Origin: Spinellus fusiger
Lineage: Eukaryota > Mucoromycota > Mucoromycetes > Mucorales > Phycomycetaceae
Reading direction: 5' to 3'
DNA length: 64,000 nt
NCBI GenBank assembly: GCA_025094145.1
Contig: JALLLS010000118.1
Span: 19,656 to 83,655 of the forward strand
The notes under the pieces are model-generated. The model searched no databases. It was not told the origin of the DNA and saw only the letters and a program-made list of their open reading frames with translations. Made by a program: the position numbers and the translations under genes. Of this stretch, positions 45,308 through 56,604 are shown piece by piece. Positions within the stretch are counted from its first letter, which is position 1. Each line of letters opens with the position of its first letter.

Positions 45308-48300
45308 ATGTCCAACGCTCTCTTACTACGTCTGTTTACGTCTGAATTCTTTAATTCATGGATCGCAGTGTCTTATTTGTTTCGCTACCCGGATAATGTT
45401 GGTATTCAGCATTATTTATGCGCAGAACTCAAAAGGCTTCCCATTGCAGAGATTGAATTCTTTCTGCCACAATTAGCGTAAGTCATGGCGTATTTCATAG
45501 CTGACACAACGAATAGACATCTCTTGATTACTCGTCCTTCAGAGTCAGTGGCACTGGAATGCTTTCTTATTGATATGTGTGAGCAGTCTACACATATGGC
45601 GATTATGGTAGGTCCTCCCAAGAGAGTACTTGCAGCTTATTATGTGAACAGAGTCTGTGGTATCTACAGGCCTACCTCTCTGATCTATCTCTTAATCCAA
45701 ACAGTCCATCCTTTGAACTCTGTAAACGACTGCTGAACAAATGTCAGGCCATCGTATTCTCGGAGGGAGACGCCCACACCGCAGATCCTGTGAATGCACC
45801 TTCCTCGGAAATAGTACAGGAAGCACATAGAGTGACTGAACATGCCATGCCTGCTTTGGTGGGGATGGGGGCTATGTTGCTTGGTATAGGTCAGCCTTTG
45901 ATGACACGAACAGCAGGAGGAATAGCACTTGCACAAGGACGACAAAACCGCACATTTCACAACCCTAGACCAGTGCCTATGCGACGCAACACATTGATAG
46001 AGAGTCGTCATTCCACTGAAAGATCTTCTTCCTCCTCCTCTCCTCCCCCTTCTCTCTCTACAAAATCAAGTTCAGTGGATGCATTACCACTGAGTCAGGG
46101 TGCAAGAAGTTCGCATGCATCATTTCAGTCCACAAGTCAGCCTGATCTCCCCATTCACAGAAGATCACTGCAACACTCCTTTACAAGCTCGCCGTCTCTT
46201 GAAGACCTTCACCAGGGAAAGGCCTTTTCTGTCTCTCGCTATCTACGCTCTGCACACCAGAAACTCAACCGAAAGATCAGACCCCAGTCTCCCTTGTCTG
46301 TCTTTGATCCAAAACTCACTGCACTTGGCCAATCTTCTGTGCCGACAGAATCTGTCCCCCTCTCACCCGCCCTCTCCAACTGCTCAGCGTCTTCTTCTTC
46401 AGAAATATTCAGCCAGATCGAAACAACAAAGGAAGGCGTGTCTCCTACAACCACTGCCTTTGAACCCATCACCCAGCAGAACTCTGAACGCGACAGTGAC
46501 TCTGAGACGTCAGATGAAGAATACACTGCTCTCTCTACCCTCAGTCTGGATCACCGAAAATCCCTTTTGCGATCCAACTACTTTCGATCAGAAATGCAGT
46601 TCCTTCTTGCCCTGGTGGACATTGCCACTCGACTCGTCATTGTGCCCAAGGCTGCACGCATGAGCGCACTTCATGCAGAATTAACACTCTTGAACCATAA
46701 CTTGCCTGCTGAAATATGTGTGCCCCTGTGGTGTCCCGCCACAGCAGAAAAACCATACCACCATCGTGTGGTTAGAATCAGTCCGTCGGATGCTGTCGTA
46801 CTGAACTCGGCTGAACGAGCTCCCTATTTGTTGATGATTGAGGTGCTGGACGATGAGATGAGTTTTGAAGACAGCTATTCCTCTGCACTGTATCGTATTC
46901 GAAAGTCAATGAAGCGCAATAAGAAGCATAAGAAAAGGGCGATAGAGAACCAGGCATCTGCTACATCTACACATCCTTGCGATGATAGCACACAGACAGC
47001 AGTGGAAGGTGGTGAGGAGGAGGAGGAGGCCCAGGGGGTGGCAGAGATTCAGAAAAAGGCAACAAAGGAACAGGGGGTTGGGTCGGGTGATATCTATGCT
47101 GAGAGAATGCGAACAGCAGCGATTATGTTGGCGCAACTTCAGCAAAACTCGGTGGTTTCGTTGGGTGTAGGGGCAAGTCGGTCATCGTCTGCAAAGTCAC
47201 GTCAAAGCACACTTGAAATCAGACAGAGAATTATCAAGGAGATGATTGCATTGGAAGAACAGCGTATGGAAAGAGTCGATCAACAGGGTGCAGAAAGTGG
47301 TGTTGGAGGCGGAAGTGGAGAACAGCGTATGGAGGATGAACAGAGAATCGCATGGGTAGTCAACAAGGAAGATCCCAGTGGTAAGTCAGGCTACTCTTCA
47401 AATGAGAAAACTATGTCTAAACAAGTATCTTTTGTCTATTGTCTTTTGTCTGTAGCCTCTGTGTTGTCAGAGGACTGGGATACTAAGAAAGCCCGTATTC
47501 GAGCTGCCTCTCCCTATGGCCATCTACCCAACTGGCGTCTTTTGTCTGTCATTGTGAAGAACGGTGCTGATTTGCGGCAAGAACAGTTTGCTATTCAGTT
47601 GATTCGTGAAATGCAAAGAATTTGGCAGGATACCTCAGTGAATGTTTGGGTGAAATAGTAAGTCATGGAAAGAGAAAAGAGGCAGTCTCCCTATCTCTTT
47701 ACTAAAAGCCTAATACTCCATCTAGCTTCCGTGTTCTAGTCACATCTGATAACTCTGGTTTGATTGAAACTCTAAGAAATACAATCTCTATTCATTCTAT
47801 CAAAAAGGATGCTTATATGCGTGGCTGGAGTACAAAAGGCACCATCTTTACATTGCGTGATTATTATGAAAAGGTAAGTGAACTGGCTATGTAATAAAAC
47901 CCCACCTATTAAACTATCTACCAAATCAATAGACATGGGGAGCAACTGATTCAGAAGAGTTTATAAGTGCGCAGGACGCGTTTATGAGAAGTTTAGCAGG
48001 TTATTCTATTGCCTGCTATATCTTACAAATTAAAGATCGGTAGGTCTACCACTTTTCACAGAATAGAGGGGCATTATATTGATGGTAGGAATTTAATAGA
48101 CATAATGGCAACCTTCTCGTTGATGATGCAGGCCACTTGATTCGTAAGTCATAATGAATAAGACGAGAGAGAAAGATACTTATATAAATAAACAGATATC
48201 GATTTTGGGTTTATGCTTTCCAACTCACCTGGTTCTGTTGGTTTTGAGCTTGCACCTTTTAAACTCGCTCAAGAATACATTGATATTTTGGGTGGTATTA

Positions 48301-48648
48301 ACAGTGAAAAGTTTGCAGAATACAAGGCATTGATGAAGGCTGCATTTTTGGCTGTTCGAAAACATAGTGAGAACATTCTGCTTCTCGTAGAAATGATGAG
48401 TAAAGATTCCAAATTGCCTTGTTTTCAGAATGGAGAGCAGACAGTACAGCAATTGCGTGACAGATTCCAGCTTCATTTGACAGAACCCCAAGCTGAGGAG
48501 TTTGTAGACAAGCTAGTCATGAGCAGTGGTGGCAATGTTTTCACCAGGCTTTATGATACGTACCAATATTATTCACAGGTAAGTGACATTGTGCTTGGTT
48601 AAAAATAGAAAAGGCTGATAACACGATGGACTGTAGGGCATCTTGTAA
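45308..48648 (+). CDS. PIK1: Phosphatidylinositol 4-kinase, Pik1/PI4KB type
   Basis: Nine exons (45308-45477, 45517-45607, 45652-47380, 47456-47657, 47726-47873, 47933-48039, 48100-48143, 48196-48578, 48637-48648) join into 961 residues. The N-terminal lipid-kinase-unique helical domain reads YPDNVGIQHYLC, FFLPQLAHLL and SLWYLQAYLSDLS. A long Ser-rich linker follows, then SNYFRSEMQFL. The catalytic domain has the ATP-site SVIVKNGADLRQEQ, the catalytic loop DRHNGN (815-820) and HIDFGFML (831-838). It ends QGIL. It makes PI4P at the Golgi/TGN, needed for secretion. The 75-nt intron 47381-47455 is open in frame, so retention would insert 25 residues. The last exon codes three residues plus stop. 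Confidence 0.95.
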
Positions 48649-48984
48649 GAAAGAAAGAAATGTGTGGTATTCAAGGAAATGCCTTTTCATCAAAGCAAAC
48701 TTCCCTTTTTACCGCTTTTTTCTTTCTTGTTTATGAAAAGCAACATCAAAAAAAAATAGTGCCACTATCTTTTACATTTTCTATATTCACCATTAGTTAC
48801 TTTCTGCATTTCTTATTACTTTAAATTCTACTCTACTTGTTTATTTTTCTACGGCGTTAATACATGAGCTTCTCATTAAATCAATAGTTGCTTTACAACA
48901 AGATATTGATATGGTAGTATTGACTTGTATTAGTATATGTACTACCTTTCTAGCAATAAACCTACGCCTTTCTAATCACCTAAA
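48649..48984. other. PIK1 downstream spacer, no gene seen
   Basis: AT-rich sequence with poly-T/TTTCTT tracts and an AATAAA near 48954; no coding signal. Confidence 0.6.
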
Positions 48985-49600
48985 GATTTTCTGGCGTTTA
49001 AGCGATGATATATCCTTCCTTTTGAGACCGAAAAAAATGCACTTTATATGGAACAATAATTGAAATCAAAAGGTTTACAGATATCCAGATATTTATCTCC
49101 TTTTGTGGATACCTCACCATCAGATTGTATTATCAATAGAATATAGTGTTGATGAATAGTATTGTTTATCATAATAATATAGCTAATACTATAGTATGTA
49201 CTATAGCTACTACTGTTCTACGTGTATTCCTCATATTAATAGAATTCACACCCTAAAATTCTTGTGTTTTATCCTTGGGAGATAGATAACTATGCTTGGG
49301 AATACGCCTTAGACACCCTAGACAGTATAGAAGACCACTTAAGACTGACTTGAAAGGAGTCTTTACTTGATTAATAACAATACAATGAGTGTCTTGTGGA
49401 ATATAATAAAATTAAGCCCAGAGGAAGACATTGCTTACCTTTTCATCTCTAAAACAGTCTTTGTTAGTGTCTATCACTTCCTTCTATTGTTTCTCTTTGT
49501 TAGTAATAGTATATTAACTTGTTCAGTTATGCTCATCTCAATAAGTACTTAAATATCAAGTTGCATGGGCAGTGTGTGAAATAACAAAAGGAGGGGATTA
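48985..49600 (+). repeat. Old interspersed repeat, uninterrupted shorter copy
   Basis: Begins CACCTAAAGATTTTCTGGCG and ends GGCAGTGTGTGAAATAACA. It matches, in order, the segments at 19530-19568, 24673-24790, 25190-25239, 25500-25552, 25804-25964 and 32395-32765, without the insertions. It therefore acts as the empty-site reference for the nested stack. It lacks about 400 bp found in the other copies. Confidence 0.65.
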
Positions 49601-50330
49601 TCAAAACAAATAATAATGTTTCATCTATTATTCTGGTATATTATAATTTAGCCTTTACCCATAGAATTCACAAGTCAAACTCACAAATCAAACAATTCAC
49701 ACTCTATTTACCTTGAGCCTAAAGTCTAGTATTAGAAACAATACCTTGTTATCATTAAGTACTATTGTTGAGAACAGTTACAATAAGATAATTGAGGTGA
49801 TTGTGGATATTGAGTCAATGAATGACTATCCAATTCTCAATGTAAGTGAATTTGTTTCTATTTTCTGGACAATGACCACTAGAGTTAATTATGCGTGTTC
49901 TATAATACATCTTTCTTAATCAGTGTCATACTGCGAATACTGTGGGCTTATAGTTAACACATTATGTTAAACAATAAATGCAGTGACTGAGTTATAATTT
50001 TGAGGTGATTCTTGTTCTATTTCTTCTCTTTACAGCCAATTCTATACTTTTTAATTGCAAAGTCAATCGTCACTGCTTAAACAAGCAGGTAGAGTTTGAA
50101 ATTGTCCATTTAGACAACGAAAAATCCTTTTCAAACACATTAGCCAATCATAAAAATAGTGTGATTTTATTCTCAAGATATTTCTTTATATATCCCGAAA
50201 TATCCTGGTGTGTACTTAGTAAATTAAAGCAAATGTTAGACTGCAAGTTTATTTCGATGATTGTGAGAGTATCTATACTAATATTGGGAAACTAGGATCT
50301 AATTATATTTTCTGATGGTAATTGAGGTGA
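49601..50330 (-). repeat. ACACACCAGG-family repeat, second copy; no gene
   Basis: 49920-50215 is the reverse complement of parts of 35968-36756, starting from ACACACCAGGATATTTCGGG on the minus strand. Short open frames on the plus strand within it are not credible genes. Confidence 0.6.
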
Positions 50331-50353
50331 AAGATAAAAGGTAAAAGGGGCTC

Positions 50354-50384
50354 TGGTTGTGGCTGTGGCTGTGGCTGTGGCTAT
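50354..50384. repeat. (TGTGGC)n microsatellite
   Basis: About five copies of a GTGGCT unit. Confidence 0.85.
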
Positions 50385-50730
50385 GATAATAAAGAATGAC
50401 GAATTCTTACGATAAGGTAGTAATCAAACTCATACTTCTGTCATTGTTGTTATCGTCATACTTCATATATTCCTCAGAGGAATTTTTGATACAATACAAC
50501 TAACCCCCGTTTGCGATTGTGTTCTGTGAAAATATTATTTCTGAATGTGCTAGTCATTAAGTCTTTTAATTGCATTGGGTATTTAGCAACAGTTGCCCTT
50601 CATATATCCTGTTTTTTTTTGCACTAAAAACATTCAATAGGCAATCAATTATGTGCTTCAGGTCTGACCATAAAGCTTCATAGCACAAACTCTCTCCTAT
50701 AGTTTGTATTTCTTTTTATCAAGTCCAAAT

Positions 50731-50999
50731 CTATGGATGCAGGCCAAGAGTACTCTTATCTTTGATGATCATTGTTCCAATAAAGCGGTGTTTCTCGTTA
50801 GCCAAACTATATGGGCTAGAACCATTCTTATAGTTTTCTAGTAGTATTAGAGCATTAATCATTACACTGGTTTTTACGTTTTGACTAAAGCCTCTTATGA
50901 ATAGGTCTAGTACCTCGGAATTTTTCATTCCCAGGACTTCAAGTAATGCATCTCTGAACTCATTAACATATTCGTTTGCGCCTTTTCTTTGCTTTAAAC
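50731..50999 (-). pseudogene. Retrotransposon gag fragment
   Basis: The frame reads KGANEYVNEFRDALLEV and NSEVLDLFIRGFSQNVK, matching the EEYVDHFRDALL ... EVLDRF segment of the gag at 23700. Upstream it is cut by the palindrome at 50998 and downstream it ends at TAG/TAA without the zinc knuckle. It belongs to a different Ty3-like lineage. Confidence 0.7.
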
Positions 51000-51092
51000 T
51001 ATTTTTGGAAATTATTCGCTCACATTTTATGAGCGATCTATCATTTTTTGTGAGTGCTCATAAAAAATAAACGAATAATTTCCGAAAATAGT
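50998..51092. repeat. 95-bp palindromic hairpin element (MITE-like)
   Basis: Arms ACTATTTTTGGAAATTATTC and GAATAATTTCCGAAAATAGT extend inward to about 42 bp per arm with a short loop. It abuts the gag fragment. Confidence 0.75.
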
Positions 51093-51775
51093 ATATACTA
51101 TTTCTTGAGACACTGTACTTTTCATAAAAGATCATACATATAAAAATAGTATATAATAGAGAGCAGTTAACATATTTTAGCTATTTTAGGAAAAATATTT
51201 GTTAAATCAAATGCTATATAATTATCACCCTCGTAAATTAGTATTGATATTGTATAGCCTATTCAGTTTTAATGCTAAGCCCTGAATTTTCTCGCAAAAA
51301 CACTGCCTTTATTTGTCAGTCTTTACTAGAGACTTCTCAGTAATTAATCTATGGCTGACAAATCATTCACAACAATACTATACTAATAATCAAACCCCTA
51401 CTGTAAAATATAGCTAGTGTTAGCTGTCAATGCCTATACTATATATCAAAATACTGTTAGAAGGTACCTGTCTACATAATTCCGTAGTATGTATGTTTAT
51501 AGTAGTTATGATTAAAGTGGTAGAGTCTCATAGATTCCTTTTCCTCATGTTTTTGTATCCGATACATATGAAGTCACTCGACTATCTCAAAGATAGAGAT
51601 ACTACATTAAACCTTCTTTGGTCTTAAAATAGGGATCAAAAGTTCCTATTGACATTTAGAGGAGTACAGATCAATCCAAAAAAGTCTATTTTGAGCGTAC
51701 CAGAAATTAGTATATAATGCCTAGTCTTTGTTTTCTTCATCCTACAATATTCATATTTCTATTATTCTTTTCAAC
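51093..51775. other. Spacer upstream of the GST gene
   Basis: AT-rich sequence without a gene; a 65-codon open frame at 51430 has no recognisable feature. A CTACAATATTC pyrimidine-rich stretch directly precedes the GST start. Confidence 0.6.
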
Positions 51776-52584
51776 ATGCCTAGCCTTGGTGTAAGTATCT
51801 ATTCTCTGTACAAACAATAAATCTAATATTTCATAGACCATCAAAACTTACCCCAACAACGCCCGTGTAGCCAAAGCTCAAATTGCTGTAAGTATACTCT
51901 CACTTGAATTCAAATTTACATGTTTAGGCTGCCTATACTGGTCATACTTTCGATGTCGTGATCATGAATCTTCATACTGATAGAGATGCCGAGTTCTATG
52001 CTCGTCACCCTTTTGGAAAGGTCCCTGTGCTTGAACATGGCGACCTTACCCTGTTTGAGTCTACAGCTATTGGATTATACGGTACGCGTAGAATAAACAT
52101 GGGAAAGTGAATTTAAAGAAACTTATGCAAGTGTAATTGTTTATTAGCTGCTTCTCAACCCAACTCACGTCTTTTGGGAACCACACCCGCTGAAAAGGCT
52201 TTGATTATGCAATACATACTGTATGCAGATAATGAAATTAATGCCCATGCCACTGCATGGTTCTTGCCTCTCCGTGGTATCATACCCTACAACAAGCCTG
52301 CCGAAGAATTAGCTCAACAAAATCTCAAGCGTGCTTTGACTAACCTGGATAAAATCGTAGCAGACAAAACCTACTTGGTCGGCGACGAGATCACTTATGC
52401 CGATATATGTGTGGTAACTTCATTGGTGCCAAGCTACACCTATCTTTTCGATAAGAATGCCCGTGAGGAGTTCAAGAATGTTTTGCGCTATTTTGAAACT
52501 ATCATGGACACCCCTCACTTCAAGACTTTCTTTGACTTTTTCAAGTACTGCGAGACTCCTCTCACCTACACTCCCACGGAGTAG
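51776..52584 (+). CDS. Glutathione S-transferase, eEF1B-gamma-type, stand-alone
   Basis: Four exons (51776-51790, 51837-51887, 51928-52081, 52148-52584) give 218 residues. The thioredoxin-fold half starts TIKTYPNNARVAKAQIAA, with the cis-Pro loop GKVPVLEHGD and the glutathione-contacting ESTAIGLY. The all-helical half ends with LVGDEITYADICVVTSL, the buried-Asp N-capping motif of GSTs, and a KTFFDFFKYCETPL tail. The N-terminus resembles the GST-like domain of elongation factor 1B gamma. The second domain of that factor is absent because the frame stops at the GST boundary. It probably conjugates or reduces with glutathione in the cytosol; the substrate is unknown. The first exon codes only five residues. 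Confidence 0.88.
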
Positions 52585-52723
52585 ACCTAGACAACCAATG
52601 AATCAGTCAAGAGGTGTTTGGTTTTTTATGCGTTTGATATAAGAAGGAAAATTATCTGTTAAGAGTCTCTACATACTACACAGTAATTTTCAAATGTATA
52701 GTTAATAAAAAAAACTTATTATA

Positions 52724-52822
52724 CAGTTCGATTTTTTCGAGTGTTGTATATGTTATTTGCGCATTGAGCCTGATAGCCACTCATAAAAGTGTTAGAAATA
52801 TGGGTACAATGAGAATAAAGAT
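52724..52822 (-). mobile_element. LINE 3'-end fragment
   Basis: Diverged copy of the LINE 3' terminus (CAGTTC start; TTATTTGCGCATTG core; AGCCACTCATA). Confidence 0.7.
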
Positions 52823-52923
52823 TCTTAGAGAGATTTTTTACATTCCGACATGCCTCTTGCATTGCGAAATACTTTTTTTGTCATAAAACATACAGGAGAC
52901 CTCAGAATTAAGATATATATATA

Positions 52924-54221
52924 AAAAGTGACCCGACAAATGTAATCGACTATTTCAAATTCCAGGCTATTTTTATACCAAAAATAATAAATATTATTCT
53001 TTCTTTCTTAACAACAATTATTTTATCTAATATATCACTTATCCAACACCATAAACATCTTCACTAAGACCCCTGAGAGGTATAGGAGATATACAAGCCT
53101 CGAGACTAGTTCAGCCATTCTCTATGAGGTGCTGAACATGAACAACACTCTGGCCGAGACATCTCGTATGTTTAATGTTCCTCCCACCACTGTAGGAGAC
53201 ATTGTGAGACACTTCAAAAAGACAGGCTTGGTAGTACCTTCTACCAAGAGTGGCTGACAAAGAAAGTTGGATGACAGGGCTCTCCGATGGTTGAGAAGAA
53301 CAGCAGTCAGTGATTCTCACCAGACCAAGGAGGCCATCATGGCAGACATGGCCATCAAGGTATCATACAATACTCTGAAGAGGTACCTTGATGAAATAGG
53401 CTTCCACTCCTTCAGTCCAGTGGTGAAGCCTCTTATCACCAAGAAACATATGGAAGCAAGGCTCCAGTGGGCCCTTGAGCAGTGGCAAGGGGTCGTCTGG
53501 TCCGACGAGTCCAGAGTCGAACTGATGAGCTATGATAGGGGCTCAAAAGTCATCAGGCAGACTGGTACGGTCTTTTAGCCTAAGAATGTCCTAGAAATGA
53601 GGAAGTTTAGAGGTGGTGGAGTGATAGTATGAGGATGTTTCAGTGGGGAGGGTGTTGGGAGATTGATCTTAGTGGAGGGTAGGATAAACTCCGCAAGTAC
53701 ATTGAAGTACTTAGAGATGCCTACTGCCCCAAGCTCAATTGTCTCTCTCCTAAAGCCTTATATCAGTTCCTGCCTATAGAAGGACAATGTCAGACTCTAT
53801 ATAAGCAGGGCAACTTGTGAATGGAAGGCAGAAAAGAGGTTGAAAACTACTCCTTAATGGCCCTCACAATACCGATCTCAATCCAATCGAGCATCTATGG
53901 GCCCTTCTCAAGAAGGTTATTAGGAAGGAAAGAAGGTTGTATACCACCAAAGAGAAGTTGGAGGCGGCCCTGATGCTGGAATGGGGTAGAATATCGAAGG
54001 AAGTGACAGACACCCTCATTGCCAGCATGGGGCAGAGATGCCAGGCCGTCATTGATGCCAAGGGTGGCCATAGTGGCTATTAAGTGGCCTTGTAATAAAA
54101 ATTTCTTCTTGTCTTATAAATACTCTTCTATATATCTATCCAAAGGTTTATGTCTTTAGCTAATGAATCCAAAAAAGGAAATATGCATATAAAACCATTG
54201 ATTAAATTTGTCGGGTCACTT
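52924..54221 (+). mobile_element. Tc1-like DNA transposon, third copy
   Basis: Inverted ends AAGTGACCCGACAAAT at both edges, flanked by TA. It contains a degenerate transposase on the plus strand. Its ends differ from the other Tc1 copies, so it is a separate family. Confidence 0.85.
53035..54083 (+). pseudogene. Tc1-family transposase, degraded
   Basis: Recognisable parts are the HTH (AETSRMFNVPPTTVGDIVRHF), the first catalytic Asp retained in VVWSDESRVEL, TDLNPIEHLW for the Glu, and a C-terminus IASMGQRCQAVIDAKGG almost identical to the transposase at 31139. Several stops (near 53256, 53576, 53630) and frameshifts after 53680 disable it. Confidence 0.85.
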
Positions 54222-54234
54222 TATATTCTTTGAA

Positions 54235-55268
54235 ATAGGACGGGCTCACAACCCTCCTAAATATCCATTAAAAGTAGCTTATCTTGAACGTCTTCAAAGT
54301 GAAATTACTAGTCTAGTGCGTGGCAAGAATCCGCTGGTGACGGTATCCCGTGGACTATGTAGACCTGTTTGGGATCCAGTTCTTCTACTACCGTGCACGC
54401 GCAAAGAAAGACATCGTCTACTAAAATGGAGGATTACTTGGTTACCACCAACACCTTCAGTTCCTTGCCAATGTGGCCACCCATCTGCCAATCGGGACCA
54501 CTTTCTCACTTGAACATTCGTTGACCATGAACGCTCCACGTTCTTGTTCTTCTTAGTTCCTGCACTACCACAAGACGTTCATCCAATTGACTATTGTCTA
54601 AATCTTCTGCCGCGCACGGTTAAGTCTTTTGTTAAATGGCGAGACCTTTGGCCCAGTTTGTTAATACTGCTGCAAGCCATTGATCGAGTCACATCTACTC
54701 TAGACTTTAAGGTAGAGCTATCAACTGGTAGCTTGCTCATTGAGGCTGCTGATGGGTGTGTTGAGCGGGAATGCCAACGCCGCCATAGAGTGCAAAGACT
54801 CCTTCAGCAACAGACGCTGTATCCTCACTTTTCCTCCGATCTCTCTTCTACCACCCATTCTTAACCCGTTTAGCAAAGCCAGAAGCTGCTAGTGTAGTTG
54901 CTGTATTTTTGTCCTCAGGATTGTCCGAGTTGCTCTAAGTATCCCTCGTTGGATTTCGAATCGCCACAGGATGACGGTTATCTTTTTGGTGTCCTGGTTT
55001 CCTTGCTGACTTTATGGCCTTTTGGATGTCTATTCATAATTCTCATTTACAATCATTTCTCACTTTCTCATTATTTTCCCCTCATTTGAAGTTTTTTATT
55101 TCTCTGTCCTTCTGGTTCCCATTCATTTGCACTACTTTTTTTTACTTTTGTATTTGAAGTGTTTATATGTCTATTCTCATTTATTCCACAAAAGCTCTCA
55201 TAGGGTGGCTGATATGCCCAAAGCGCGAATAGCAAACTACACCCAAAAAATAAAAATACTTTGAACTG
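54235..55268 (+). mobile_element. 5'-truncated LINE copy
   Basis: Matches 26994-25965 in reverse: the C-terminal end of ORF2 (RAHNPPKYPLKVAYLERL ... CQCGHPSANRDHF), its natural stop near 54863 and the complete 3' UTR ending AAAATACTTTGAACTG. One TGA lies just after DHFLT. It retains many CpGs that are TpG or CpA in the long copy. Confidence 0.88.
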
Positions 55269-55270
55269 TA

Positions 55271-55705
55271 TAGTGTTGATGAATAAAATTGTTTATTGTA
55301 ATAGTATAGCTAATACTATAGTATGACTATAGCTACTGCCCAAGTACATTCCCTCATAGCAATAGATTCTATACCCTAAAGGCCTTGTGCTTCATCCTTG
55401 GGAGATAGATAACTATGCTCAGGAGTATACCCAAGAGGCCCTAGACAGTATAGAAGACCACCTGAGACTGACTTGAAAGGAGTCTTTACTTGCCTAATAA
55501 TACATTGAGTATCTTGTACATTAGAATAAGCCATAGCCCAGATGAAGACACTGCTTACCTTTTTATCACTAATAGTCCTTGGTAGTGTCTATCACCTCCT
55601 TCTATTGTTTTTATTTGTTAGTAATGGCACATTACCTTGTTTAGCTATGCTCAACTCAATAAGTGCTTAAGCATCAATTTTTATACACAGTGTAAGAAAT
55701 AACAA
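55271..55705 (+). repeat. Old interspersed repeat, 3' two thirds
   Basis: Same sequence as 49146-49600 (GTTGATGAATAAAATTGTTT start, GTGTAAGAAATAACA end). The LINE copy joins its left side. Confidence 0.65.
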
Positions 55706-55753
55706 GATAATAAGACCAAAGAATAAAAAATATTCTTATTCTGGTGAGGTATA

Positions 55754-56429
55754 CAGTCCCATGCAATAAATGAGTGGACAGCAAATCAATTTTCTATTTT
55801 TTATTTTACAACTTATTCAACCAATGACTTCAAGCAATGAGAATCAGCCAGCTCTTAGTCAAGAGCATGAAGATGGTCCTAACAGAAAAAGAGAGCATCA
55901 CATGTCTATTAGAGGTCAAATCATAAGATAATGGAAAAGACATGCTAGTTATCAAGAGATTGCTGACGATGTCGACATCCCAAAGAGCACAGTGGGCAAG
56001 ATTGTTCTATTGTATAAAAACAAAGGCACAATTCAACTCAAAATACATACAGGAATACCTGAGGAGGTGTCATTTACTTCAAAACTGGCTATCTTATTGT
56101 CTATTCATAGAAACCCTAGAGAAATAATTATATTTCATTTAAGAAATATGAATGATGTAAAAGCAAGGTTGTTTGGTCTGAAGAATCCTGTTTGAAAGTT
56201 ATGGGCAATGATAAAGGGACTATAGTGATTAAGAATAAAGACTCTGTTACAAAGCACTGAGCAATATCTTTATAATAAAAATGTAGACAATCATCTAAAG
56301 AACAACTATTCCAAATCTTGTGTTATTCCATGAATCTTTTATTATGAACATCTTAGACTGATAGATGTACCTTTATTTTTCAAAATAAAATAAAAACAAT
56401 TCGGTCAACTCACTTATTGTATGGGACTG
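55754..56429 (+). mobile_element. Small Tc1-like element with internal deletion
   Basis: Inverted ends CAGTCCCAT(G/A)CAATAA and flanking TA on both sides. At 676 bp it is about half the size of a complete Tc1 element. It codes only an N-terminal HTH remnant. Confidence 0.85.
55815..56195 (+). pseudogene. Tc1 transposase N-terminal remnant
   Basis: HTH-like YQEIADDVDIPKSTVGKIV, preceded by an in-frame TAA/TAG region near 55927, and followed by a jump to a WSEES-like piece. The catalytic DDE domain is deleted. Confidence 0.65.
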
Positions 56430-56604
56430 TATATGTGCATAGAAAACCCGTGGAATTCACAGTTTCCATTGATAGATATACAAAGATTATGCTTTAGCAC
56501 AACTTCTTGGTTTTCAAATCACGGATTAAATCAATGGCATGTGAAACCCAATTATAAAACAGAAATAGTATAAGAGAAAGGTCAACTCGTCTTTCTTTTT
56601 CTTC

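Noticed and set aside
45478..45500. 23-nt intron in PIK1
   Set aside because: The next acceptor at 45516 gives a 39-nt intron, a CTGAC branch site and the expected PQLAHLL sequence.
46100..46663. 187-codon alternative frame inside PIK1
   Set aside because: It overlaps the Ser-rich coding exon of PIK1 in another frame; codon-biased sequence explains it.
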